Shown here: positions 45,504 through 53,985 of the stretch, in pieces
Layout: each line of letters starts with the position of its first letter
Numbering within the stretch: position 1 is the stretch's first letter
NCBI GenBank assembly: GCA_944320955.1
Contig: CALUJL010000029.1
Location: 1 to 64,000, forward strand
Direction: 5' to 3'
Origin: an uncultured Bacteroidaceae bacterium
GTDB taxonomy: Bacteria; Bacteroidota; Bacteroidia; Bacteroidales; Bacteroidaceae
Length of the DNA stretch: 64,000 nucleotides
Notes under the pieces: model-generated
Database searches by the model: none
What the model was told of the DNA's origin: nothing
Seen by the model: only the letters and a program-made list of their open reading frames with translations
Translations under genes and position numbers: made by a program

Positions 45504-47255
45504 ATGGAACTCCTAAAATCGAACAGAACTTTGAAACATAAGACATTGCTTGCTCTCGCTCTCGGCTGCCTGTTTGTGGCGTTTCCCCTGCGGGCGCAAA
45601 CTCCGAAGTGGGCCGATAAAGCCCGGAAGTCAGTGGTGAAAATCACGACCTACGGCACCGACAAGCAACAAGTGGGCGAGGGAACAGCGTTTTTTGTCGA
45701 CGAAACCGGCGTGGCCCTCTCGTCTTATTCCCTATTCAAGAGCGCGGACAGCGCTACGGCCACGGACTTCGAGGGAAAGGTGATGCCCGTGGAGCTGATC
45801 ATGGGGGTGAATGATCTGTATGACGTGGTCAAAATCCGGATTGCGCCCGCGAAAAAGAAAGTCCCGGCTCTCCGCTTGGCCGAAACGAAGCCCGCTGTGG
45901 GCGAAAGCGTGGTGATGATTCCCTATTCGAGCCGGAAAAAGGCAGAATCCGTTACCGGAGCTGTAGAGTCTACTTCCCCCATGGAGGGCGACACCTACTA
46001 CACGCTTTCGCTGATTGCGGCGCCGGAGCAATACGGCTCGCCGGTTTTCAACGAAAAGGGGGAAGTCTTCGGCCTTTTGCAGCCGCCTGCCGAAGAAAGC
46101 GATGCGCGGAATTACGCTTTGCCCGTGACATTTGGCATTTCGCTTTCCGTTAGCGCGTTTTCCTTCAACGATCCGTTGCTGAACGCCATCGGAATTCCCA
46201 AAGATCTCCCCGCTACGCGCGAAGAGGCCTTGACGATGCTGTATCTGACGCAGTCGAATCCGGCAGACCGCACGAAGGTGGCCGATTTGATCGGCCGCTT
46301 TATCGAGCGCTATCCGGATGATTCTGAAGGATACAAGATGCGTTCCAACTTTTACTCCTCGCTTTTTTCCGACAACGAGAGCCTCCTGCTGGTAGAGCGC
46401 GACTTGAAAACCGTGATGGAGCTCTCCAAGGGGCGCGAAGACGAGGCTTATTACCACAATTCGCAGTGCATTCTCAACTATGCCGTACGCCAGGATTCTG
46501 CCGCGCGGCCGTTCAAGGACTGGGGATATGAGCGCAGCCTGGCGGAAATACAGAAGGCCATCGGGCTTTCGCCCAAGCCGCTCTATTACCAGCAGGAGGC
46601 CAATATTTATTCGCTGATGAATGAATATGCCAAAGCCTACGAGGCTTTTCAGAAAGTGAATGCCTCGAATCTGGCTTCCTATTCCACTTTTTACGCTTCC
46701 AGCCGCCTGCTCCGGGCAATGGGCGACACCACTTCGCTGGCCCTCAGCCTGATGGACAGTTGCGTGGCACGGCTCCAGACGCCTTATACTGCCGAGGCGG
46801 CTCCTTACCTCTTCGAGCGGGCCGAGATGCGCGTGGCCGCGGGGCAGGATTCGGCAGCGCTGGCCGATTATGATGCCTATGAGCGATGCGTAGGGAAGCC
46901 GCAAAATGCACTTTTCTACTATAAACGCGAGCAGACCGCCATGCGGTTGAAGAAATACGACCGCGCTTTGCAGGACATTCGCGCCGCTTTGCGGCAAATG
47001 CCCCGGGATCCTGCGCTTCTGGAGGAGCAGGGTTCGGTTTTCGTCTCCATGGCGCGCTACGAAGAGGCCGTGAATAGCCTGGAGGCCTCGCTCTCTTACA
47101 GCCCGAACCGCCCCTATGCCCTGCGGCTGAAGGGCTTTGCCCTGCTCCAGCTGGACAGGCGCGAAGAAGCGCGGCAGGCTTTGGAAAATGCCAAGGACCT
47201 GGGCGACCCGGTATCCGTGCAAATCCTGACCCGCTTCTTCGGGAAAGGAGAATAG
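45504..47255 (+). CDS. exported trypsin-fold (HtrA-like) domain with TPR repeats, catalytic His missing
   Basis: A 583-residue exported protein. The signal peptide covers about residues 1-32 (ending FPLRAQ). The protease-like domain (about 35-230) has VGEGTAFFVDETGVALSSYSLF, where HtrA proteins carry the HV catalytic histidine, but here SSYSLF has none. Aspartate-containing DLYDVVKI and a PEQYGSPVF serine site remain. The rest, to about 570, consists of TPR repeats. It is therefore probably a binding or scaffold protein rather than an active protease. It has its own leader 45 bases after rlmB. Confidence 0.8.
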   Translation: MELLKSNRTLKHKTLLALALGCLFVAFPLRAQTPKWADKARKSVVKITTYGTDKQQVGEGTAFFVDETGVALSSYSLFKSADSATATDFEGKVMPVELIMGVNDLYDVVKIRIAPAKKKVPALRLAETKPAVGESVVMIPYSSRKKAESVTGAVESTSPMEGDTYYTLSLIAAPEQYGSPVFNEKGEVFGLLQPPAEESDARNYALPVTFGISLSVSAFSFNDPLLNAIGIPKDLPATREEALTMLYLTQSNPADRTKVADLIGRFIERYPDDSEGYKMRSNFYSSLFSDNESLLLVERDLKTVMELSKGREDEAYYHNSQCILNYAVRQDSAARPFKDWGYERSLAEIQKAIGLSPKPLYYQQEANIYSLMNEYAKAYEAFQKVNASNLASYSTFYASSRLLRAMGDTTSLALSLMDSCVARLQTPYTAEAAPYLFERAEMRVAAGQDSAALADYDAYERCVGKPQNALFYYKREQTAMRLKKYDRALQDIRAALRQMPRDPALLEEQGSVFVSMARYEEAVNSLEASLSYSPNRPYALRLKGFALLQLDRREEARQALENAKDLGDPVSVQILTRFFGKGE

Positions 47256-47313
47256 CGCCCGGGCAGCCGCCGACAACAGCATAATACTTCTGGAAAAACA
47301 CTTCTATTCAATC

Positions 47314-48330
47314 ATGGACTCATCTTCAATCCCTCTCTATCCGTTGCGCTTCCGCCCGATCCTGAAGCAACCCATCTGGGGCGGGAAGCGCATTATTTCC
47401 TTCAAGCACCTTACGACCGATGCCGAAACCGTGGGGGAGAGTTGGGAGATTTCGTCGCTGCCGGGCAACGAAAGCATCGTGGCCGAGGGGCCTCTGGCCG
47501 GGGCCGCGCTGGGGCAACTTGTGGCGGACTATGGTGAACGGCTCGTAGGCCGGGAGAGCCTGGAGCGGTATGGGACGACTTTTCCCCTGCTGGTCAAGTT
47601 TATCGACGCCCGCAGCGACCTCTCGATCCAGGTGCACCCGGGCGACGAACTGGCGCGGCGGCGCCACGGTTCGCTGGGGAAAAGCGAAATGTGGTACGTG
47701 ATCGAGGCGGAGCCCGGGGCGCAGATAATCAGCGGGCTCTCGACACCGCTCACTCCGCAGGACTACCGCAAGCGGGTGGAAGAGGGGAGTTTTACGGAAG
47801 TCCTGAAGTATCACGATGCCCACCCCGGCGACGTATTTTATCTTCCGGCAGGGCGCATCCACGCCATCGGCGGGGGCGTGTTCCTGGCCGAGATACAGGA
47901 GGCGAGCGACGTGACCTACCGCATTTTCGACTACAACCGCCTCGACCGCGACGGACGTCCGCGTCGGCTTCATACCGACTGGGCCGAGGAGGCAATCGAC
48001 TACCGGGCATCTCCCGACTACCGCACCCGCTACCGCGCGCGGAGCAACGAGCCGGTGGAACTTCTCGCTACGCCCCATTTCGGAGTCACGCTCTACGATC
48101 TGGACCGTCCGCAGGACTGCGATTATTCGGAGCGGGACTCGTTTGTCATCCTGCTCTGCACGGAGGGAAGGAGCCGCCTCCGCGTTTTGTGCCGGGACGC
48201 GGCGCCTGCGGCCGGCAGCCTGACGGAACATGAGTTCTGTGCCGGCGATACCTTGCTCTTGCCGGCCACGGCGCAGTCGATGCACATAGACCCGCAGGGA
48301 AAAGTGAAGTTCCTCGAAGCATACCGCTGA
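47314..48330 (+). CDS. manA: type I mannose-6-phosphate isomerase
   Basis: A 338-residue cupin enzyme. Zinc-binding QVHPGDELARR and later PAGRIHAIGGG and EIQEASDVTYR fit the ManA type I fold; the arginine near the C-terminus is also present. It interconverts mannose-6-phosphate and fructose-6-phosphate. Start and end are clear. A 322-base gap with repeat array G and the gyrA promoter follows. Confidence 0.93.
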   Translation: MDSSSIPLYPLRFRPILKQPIWGGKRIISFKHLTTDAETVGESWEISSLPGNESIVAEGPLAGAALGQLVADYGERLVGRESLERYGTTFPLLVKFIDARSDLSIQVHPGDELARRRHGSLGKSEMWYVIEAEPGAQIISGLSTPLTPQDYRKRVEEGSFTEVLKYHDAHPGDVFYLPAGRIHAIGGGVFLAEIQEASDVTYRIFDYNRLDRDGRPRRLHTDWAEEAIDYRASPDYRTRYRARSNEPVELLATPHFGVTLYDLDRPQDCDYSERDSFVILLCTEGRSRLRVLCRDAAPAAGSLTEHEFCAGDTLLLPATAQSMHIDPQGKVKFLEAYR

Positions 48331-48409
48331 GCCGCCTCCCGCCCCGGAGCCGCGGCAAGACGCCTCTCCCCGCTGCGGGGCAGTGCGCCCCCTCCGGCGG
48401 TACGGGCAA

Positions 48410-48490
48410 AAAGGTGCAGGGCCAATTGCAAAAAGTCCTGCATCTTTTTTGTAAAAGCGCTGCATCTTTTTTGTAAAACCCCGGCCTCTT
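48410..48490. repeat. 22-bp-lattice repeat array G with exact tandem copies
   Basis: In the 322-base gap before gyrA. CTGCATCTTTTTTGTAAAA occurs twice exactly, at 48438-48456 and 48460-48478, 22 bases apart; a looser copy lies at about 48416. No gene is visible in the rest of the gap. Confidence 0.85.
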
Positions 48491-48590
48491 TCCCCCTCTC
48501 CGTCGCAACCCTCCATTTTTCCGGCAGCGCGGCACATCCGTAAAGTTGAAATAAGAGCCGAAAAGCCTTTCCCGTATCGCCAAAAATGCG

Positions 48591-48598
48591 TACCTTAG
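48591..48598 (+). promoter_or_regulatory. possible -7 element of gyrA
   Basis: TACCTTAG is one mismatch from TAnnTTTG, 54 bases before the gyrA ATG. Confidence 0.45.
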
Positions 48599-48652
48599 CG
48601 CAGTTTTTAGCAAGTACGAAAAAGGAATCATACATAAACGAAAGAAAAATAG

Positions 48653-51229
48653 ATGCTTGACCAAGACAGAATTTTGAAGGTCAATATAGAAGACGAGATG
48701 AAGTCTTCTTATATTGATTACTCGATGTCCGTCATTGTTTCCCGCGCTCTTCCCGATGTGCGTGACGGATTCAAGCCCGTGCACCGCCGTATTCTCTACG
48801 GGATGATGGGCTTGGGCAATACGTCCAACAATCCTTATAAAAAATCGGCCAGAATCGTAGGTGAAGTGCTGGGTAAATACCACCCGCACGGCGACAGTTC
48901 GGTCTATCTGGCCATGATCCGCATGGGACAGCCCTGGGCCATGCGCTACCTTCTGGTAGACGGACAGGGAAACTATGGTTCGGTCGACGGCGACTCCCCG
49001 GCCGCCATGCGTTACACCGAAGCCCGCCTGAGCAAAATGGGCGAGGAGATGATGCAAGACCTGGACAAGGAAACGGTAGACATGGAGCGGAACTTCGACA
49101 ACACGCTGGACGAACCTACCGTACTGCCTACGCGGATCCCGAATCTGCTGGTCAACGGAGCGACAGGCATAGCCGTCGGCATGGCAACCAATATGCCCAC
49201 GCACAATCTGGGGGAAGTGATTGACGCCTGCGTGGCCTACATTCACAACAACGACATTACCACCGACGAGCTGATGCACTACGTGAAAGCCCCGGACTTC
49301 CCTACCGGAGGCTACATTTACGGCATCAGCGGCGTGCGCGATGCCTACGAAACCGGGCACGGCCGCGTCATCATGCGCGCCCGCGCAGAGATAGAGACCG
49401 AAGAGGGGCACGACAAAATCGTAATCACCGAGATCCCCTACGGAGTGAACAAGCGCGAGCTGATAGAGCACATAGCCTCTCTCGTAAATGAGAAGAAGCT
49501 CGACGGGATAAGCAACGTGAATGACGAGAGCGACCGCGAGGGAATGCGCATCGTGGTGGACATCAAGCGCGACGCCAATGCCAACATAATCCTGAACAAG
49601 CTGTACAAAATGACAGCCCTGCAGACGGCTTTCAGCGTAAACAACGTAGCGCTCGTCCACGGGCGGCCGTACACGCTGAGCCTGAAGGACATCATTCGGA
49701 ATTTCATCGAGCACCGCCACGATGTAGTCATCCGCCGCACGCGCTATCTGCTGCGCAAAGCCCAGGAAAGGGCCCACATCCTGCAGGGACTGATCATAGC
49801 CTCGGACAACATAGACGAAGTGATCAGCATCATCAAGGCTGCATCCGAGCCCAGAGTGGCCATCGAGAACCTCATGGCCCGCTTCTCGCTTTCCGAAGTG
49901 CAGGCACGCGCCATCGTGGAAATGCGCCTGCGCCAACTCACCGGACTGGAGCAGGACAAGCTCCACAACGAGTATGACGAGCTGATGAAGCAGATAGACT
50001 ATTACCAAGCCATCCTCTCCGACGACACACTTTGCCAGAAGGTAATCATAGAAGAACTGGAGGAAGTGAAAGCCAAGTACGGCGACGAGCGGCGCAGCGA
50101 GATAGTCTATTCCTCGGAAGAGTTTAACCCCGAGGATTTCTATGCCGATGACCAGATGATTATCACCATATCCCACTTGGGATACATCAAGCGGACCCCG
50201 CTCTCCGAGTTCCGCGCACAGAACCGGGGCGGCGTAGGTTCGCGCGGGACCGACACGCGCGACGAGGATTTCATCGAGAACATCTACCCCGCCACGATGC
50301 ACAACACGATGCTTTTCTTTACCCAGAAAGGCCGTTGCTACTGGATGCGCGTCTACGAAATACCGGAGGGAACGAAGAATTCCAAAGGCCGCGCCATCCA
50401 GAACCTGCTCAACATTGCCCCGGACGACAAGGTGAATGCCTTTGTCCGCGTCAAGACGCTGAACGACCCGGACTACATCAATAACCACTACATCCTCTTC
50501 TGTACGAAACAGGGCATCGTGAAGAAAACCTCTCTGGAGCAGTATTCGCGCCCGCGGCAGAACGGAGTGAACGCCATCACCATACGCGAGGACGACCAAG
50601 TGATAGAGGTACGCATGACGGACGGCAGCAACGAGATTGTAATCGCCAACCGTAACGGCCGCGCCATCCGCTTCAACGAGCAGACCGTGCGCGAGATGGG
50701 CCGCACGGCGACGGGCGTTCGCGGAATGCGCCTCGACGAAGACGGGAGCGACGAAGTGGTCGGCATGATTTGCCTCAAGGATCCCGAGAAAGAGAGCATC
50801 ATGGTAGTCTCCGAACAAGGCTACGGAAAGCGGAGCGACATAGACGATTACCGCATCACCAACCGCGGCGCGAAAGGCGTCAAGACGCTGAATATTACGG
50901 AAAAGACGGGCAAACTGGTGGCCATCAAGTGCGTGACGGACGAGAACGACCTGATGATTATCAACAAGTCCGGCATCACGCTCCGCCTGGCGGTAAACAC
51001 GGTGCGCATCATGGGCCGGGCCACGCAGGGCGTGCGCCTGATCAACCTGGAAAAGCGGGGCGACCACATCGCATCCGTCTGCAAGGTAGTCCACGAAAGC
51101 GAGGAGGAGACTCCGGAAAACACCTTGGGGAATTCCCCGGAAGCGGCAGCACTTTCCGCCGAAAGCGCTGCAGGAAATGAAGAAAAGCCCTTGGGCTTTC
51201 CCGAAGAAAACGAAACGAAGAATGAATAA
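48653..51229 (+). CDS. gyrA: DNA gyrase subunit A
   Basis: An 858-residue type II topoisomerase subunit. The breakage-reunion domain opens with [30 protein letters not shown], and the catalytic tyrosine lies in [10 protein letters not shown] (about residue 122). The C-terminal pinwheel repeats include the GyrA box [10 protein letters not shown]. It introduces negative supercoils with GyrB. The last 37 residues (from [17 protein letters not shown] onward) are encoded by repeat array H, and replace the usual short acidic tail. A TPR gene starts 19 bases after the stop. Confidence 0.95.
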   Translation: MLDQDRILKVNIEDEMKSSYIDYSMSVIVSRALPDVRDGFKPVHRRILYGMMGLGNTSNNPYKKSARIVGEVLGKYHPHGDSSVYLAMIRMGQPWAMRYLLVDGQGNYGSVDGDSPAAMRYTEARLSKMGEEMMQDLDKETVDMERNFDNTLDEPTVLPTRIPNLLVNGATGIAVGMATNMPTHNLGEVIDACVAYIHNNDITTDELMHYVKAPDFPTGGYIYGISGVRDAYETGHGRVIMRARAEIETEEGHDKIVITEIPYGVNKRELIEHIASLVNEKKLDGISNVNDESDREGMRIVVDIKRDANANIILNKLYKMTALQTAFSVNNVALVHGRPYTLSLKDIIRNFIEHRHDVVIRRTRYLLRKAQERAHILQGLIIASDNIDEVISIIKAASEPRVAIENLMARFSLSEVQARAIVEMRLRQLTGLEQDKLHNEYDELMKQIDYYQAILSDDTLCQKVIIEELEEVKAKYGDERRSEIVYSSEEFNPEDFYADDQMIITISHLGYIKRTPLSEFRAQNRGGVGSRGTDTRDEDFIENIYPATMHNTMLFFTQKGRCYWMRVYEIPEGTKNSKGRAIQNLLNIAPDDKVNAFVRVKTLNDPDYINNHYILFCTKQGIVKKTSLEQYSRPRQNGVNAITIREDDQVIEVRMTDGSNEIVIANRNGRAIRFNEQTVREMGRTATGVRGMRLDEDGSDEVVGMICLKDPEKESIMVVSEQGYGKRSDIDDYRITNRGAKGVKTLNITEKTGKLVAIKCVTDENDLMIINKSGITLRLAVNTVRIMGRATQGVRLINLEKRGDHIASVCKVVHESEEETPENTLGNSPEAAALSAESAAGNEEKPLGFPEENETKNE
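51113..51205. repeat. 22-bp-lattice repeat array H, inside the gyrA 3' end
   Basis: Four units at centres near 51126, 51146, 51170 and 51192 are read in frame as the acidic Ala/Pro/Glu-rich end of GyrA. The same CCGGAAGCGGCAGCACTTTC and GAAAGCGCTGCAGG sequences occur as in the intergenic arrays. Confidence 0.8.
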
Positions 51230-51248
51230 CCTATAAATGTCTTGAGTT

Positions 51249-52496
51249 ATGAAACACTATGTTTTGGCTTTAAGCCTGCTGTTTGTTGCCGGAACGGCAT
51301 TCGGACAGAAAGCAAACGTGAAGACGGCAAAGTCGGCTCTGGGAGATGAAAATCCCAACTTCGACGAAGCTTTTACCGCAATCAATGCAGCAATGCAGGA
51401 TCCGACGACCAAGGATGATCCGGAGACGTACGACATCGCCGGAAAACTCTATAAGAAGGTGTACGAAACCGAAGCCCTGAAAGCTGCTGGAGGCAACGCC
51501 TACGACACGGTCAAGCTGTACAACGGTGCATTGGAGATGTTCAAGTATTTCCAGATCTGCGACGAAAAGGCCCAGCTCCCCGACGAGAAAGGAAAAGTGC
51601 GCAAGAACAAATGGCGCGAAGACAACCGGGCAGACATGGTAAAGTACCACGGCCAGCTCTTCAACGCCGGCGCGGTCTACTATCTGATGAAGAAGAAAGA
51701 CTACAAGAACGCCGTGTATTACCTGGGATACTACATCGATGCCGCAGATTCCCCCATGCTGAAGGAGCTCAACCTGCTCAGCGACAGCGCGAAGAACGTG
51801 ACGGCCTTCTATGCCGCCTTTGCCGCCTATTCGGCAAAGGACTACGCCAATACCATCAAGTACGGCAACATGGCCCTCAACAGCCCGAACGAATCGGACG
51901 TGAATACCACGTATGAAATCATGACCCGCGCCTATCGCGAGCAGAAGGACACGGTCAACTGGATCCGGATGCTGCAGGAAGGCATCAAGCGCAACCCGGC
52001 TTCGGAGAACAACATGGTGCAGCTTATCAATTACTACAGCGAGAAGGGACAGAACGACGAGGCCGTCAAGTTTGCCGACCAGCTCATCGCCAACGACCCC
52101 GACAACGACTACAGCTATTTCATCAAGGGCTATCTGCTCCAGAACCTCAACCGCCAGTCGGAAGCCATAGAGCTCTACAAGAAAGCCATTGAGATCAATC
52201 CGTCGAAGGCTGAGTATTATTCGAATACCGGCACGTGCTACATCGCCATCGCGCAGGACTTGGATTCAAAGTCGAAGTACGGTACGGATACCTACAAGGA
52301 CGAACAGAAACTCATCCTGCAGAACTATATGTGGGCGCGTGAGAACTTCGAAAAAGTACGCGAGCTCGCTCCCGAAAAGGAAGACCTCTGGGTGGCCCCG
52401 CTCTACCGGATTTACTATAAGCTGAACATCCGTCAGGGCGAAGACTTCCAGATGCTGGAGAAGAAGATGGCCGAGCGCGAAGGAACGGTGCAGTAG
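51249..52496 (+). CDS. exported tetratricopeptide-repeat protein
   Basis: A 415-residue protein. The signal peptide covers about residues 1-20 (ending GTAFGQ). The body is a series of helical pairs. The clearest TPR is near residue 285-320 (YFIKGYLLQNLNRQSEAIELYKKAIEINPSKAEYYSNTG in family form; split here). The N-terminal part resembles the periplasmic TPR proteins common in Bacteroidales. It is exported and probably acts as an assembly scaffold. It follows gyrA by 19 bases and ends at a strong terminator. Confidence 0.85.
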   Translation: MKHYVLALSLLFVAGTAFGQKANVKTAKSALGDENPNFDEAFTAINAAMQDPTTKDDPETYDIAGKLYKKVYETEALKAAGGNAYDTVKLYNGALEMFKYFQICDEKAQLPDEKGKVRKNKWREDNRADMVKYHGQLFNAGAVYYLMKKKDYKNAVYYLGYYIDAADSPMLKELNLLSDSAKNVTAFYAAFAAYSAKDYANTIKYGNMALNSPNESDVNTTYEIMTRAYREQKDTVNWIRMLQEGIKRNPASENNMVQLINYYSEKGQNDEAVKFADQLIANDPDNDYSYFIKGYLLQNLNRQSEAIELYKKAIEINPSKAEYYSNTGTCYIAIAQDLDSKSKYGTDTYKDEQKLILQNYMWARENFEKVRELAPEKEDLWVAPLYRIYYKLNIRQGEDFQMLEKKMAEREGTVQ

Positions 52497-52525
52497 AGGC
52501 ACGTCCGGCCCGCAGGGTCTTGGAA

Positions 52526-52567
52526 ACAAATGAGGGCATCCCGCCGGGGATGCCCTCATTTGTTTTG
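52526..52567. terminator. Rho-independent terminator after the TPR gene
   Basis: ACAAATGAGGGCATCCC (52526-52542) pairs perfectly with 52547-52563 over a 4-base GCCG loop, followed by TTTTG. On the minus strand a GTTT tract is present, so it may serve both directions. Confidence 0.92.
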
Positions 52568-52597
52568 TCGCAGCCGGTATGCTTTGTGCGAAAATGC

Positions 52598-53893
52598 TTA
52601 GGAGTTCCGCACGTTTCCGGGTGTGGGGGGCGCAGGACGCTGCAGGCCGGGTGCAGCTGCGTCGGCTTCGAGTGCTCTCCCGATGCTGCCGAAGTCTGCC
52701 GAGGAGGGCTGCTGGTAGATGCGGAGTGCAAAGTCCGGGGCCAGGGCCACGAGGGGTTCCATGAGGTCGGACACCCAGTCTTCAAATTTTTCCCACTGTG
52801 TCTCGTTTAAGAACAGCAGTATTTCGAGCGGAATGCCCTGCGGCGTGTGGGGCAACTCGCGCACGACGAAGAAGCGGTCCTCGGTGCGCGCTATGGGGTG
52901 GTGGGCAAGATAGTGCTGGACGTAGTGGCGGAAAAGCGTCAGGTTGACTATCCTGTCGGGAAAACTGCGCAGGCTTTCGCCGCCGGGCTGCAGCTCGGGC
53001 AGGTCCTTGACCAGGGGGTAGGCCGGCAGGGCCGCTACCTCTTCCAGGGAAAGCAGCCGCACGCTCCGGATGTCTATGCAGAGCGTCTGCACCATACGCC
53101 TGCTGCCGCTTTCCTTCATGTACCGCCAGTTCTGGAAGGGCTCGTTGACCAAAAGGTAGGGCGGTATGGTGAGAATCGTGTGGTCGAAGTTGCGTATTTT
53201 CACCGTGTTGAGCGTGATGTCTTCCACAGTGCCGTTGATTCCGTGTTTGCTCACCGTAATCCAGTCGCCGGGGCGCAGCATGTCGTGGGCCGAAAGCTGT
53301 ATCCCGGAGATGAAATTCACTATCGTATCCTTGAAAATCAGGGACACGATGGCTGCCGAAGCGCCCAGTCCGGTCAGCAGGTGGACGGGCGATTTGTCGA
53401 GCAGGATGCTGACGATGACGATGCCCGTCACGATGTAAATCAGCAGATTCACTACCTGCAGGAAACCTTTGATGGGCTTGTCCTTCAGCTTGTCGAAGGT
53501 GTCCCACACGGTATAGGCCGTCTTTACGACCGAAGTGCCCAGCGCCATGAATCCGACGGAGAGGTAAATCCGGCATCCGATGTCGATCCATCCCGGTATT
53601 TCGCTGTCGGCGGAGAAGAACGGCACTGCATGGTAGAGGATGAAGGGCGGCAGCAGCCGGCAGAGACTCCTCAGCACGCGCGGGTTGAGCAGCAGGTCGT
53701 CCCACCGCGTGTGGGTATGGTTTATGAACTTGCATATGACGGGGATGAGATAGCGGTTGGCAAGCCATGTCACCAGCAGGGAGAGCAAAAAGGCGATGAG
53801 TATGGCCAGATAATTGTCGACCGCATGGCTGGTTGCCGAAGAGAGGCCCATCGAGAGCAGACCGTGGTCTATCCATTTGAGAAAAGTTTCCAT
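52598..53893 (-). CDS. MscS-family mechanosensitive ion channel
   Basis: A 431-residue membrane protein. Three to four predicted helices lie in the first 180 residues. The pore helix and MscS core (LLTGLGASAAIVSLIFKDTIVNFISGIQL, then VEDITLNTVKIRNFDHTILTIP) match the family, including the IRNFD motif. A cytosolic C-terminal domain follows. It should release solutes under osmotic downshock. It converges with the TPR gene and is followed by repeat array I and the P-ATPase gene on the same strand. Confidence 0.88.
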   Translation of the reverse strand: METFLKWIDHGLLSMGLSSATSHAVDNYLAILIAFLLSLLVTWLANRYLIPVICKFINHTHTRWDDLLLNPRVLRSLCRLLPPFILYHAVPFFSADSEIPGWIDIGCRIYLSVGFMALGTSVVKTAYTVWDTFDKLKDKPIKGFLQVVNLLIYIVTGIVIVSILLDKSPVHLLTGLGASAAIVSLIFKDTIVNFISGIQLSAHDMLRPGDWITVSKHGINGTVEDITLNTVKIRNFDHTILTIPPYLLVNEPFQNWRYMKESGSRRMVQTLCIDIRSVRLLSLEEVAALPAYPLVKDLPELQPGGESLRSFPDRIVNLTLFRHYVQHYLAHHPIARTEDRFFVVRELPHTPQGIPLEILLFLNETQWEKFEDWVSDLMEPLVALAPDFALRIYQQPSSADFGSIGRALEADAAAPGLQRPAPPTPGNVRNS

Positions 53894-53920
53894 ATCCGTT
53901 CCTTAAAAGCATAAAGAGAA

Positions 53921-53985
53921 ATCCGGAAAAGTGGCAGCGCTTTTTGCAAAAAGCGGCAGCACTTTTCCGGAAAAGTGGCAGGGGT
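53921..53985. repeat. 22-bp-lattice repeat array I (three units)
   Basis: It fills most of the 91 bases between the P-ATPase stop and the MscS start. CCGGAAAAGTGGCAG occurs exactly at 53923-53937 and 53967-53981, 44 bases apart, with a middle unit centred near 53956. The GGCAG cores are 22 bases apart throughout. Confidence 0.88.

Noticed and set aside
48146..51094. 982-codon open frame opposite gyrA
   Set aside because: Antisense of a conserved gene; no motif or promoter supports it.
52510..52567. IS or attachment site at the long perfect inverted repeat after the TPR gene
   Set aside because: The stem has a 4-base loop and a T-tract, so it is a terminator.
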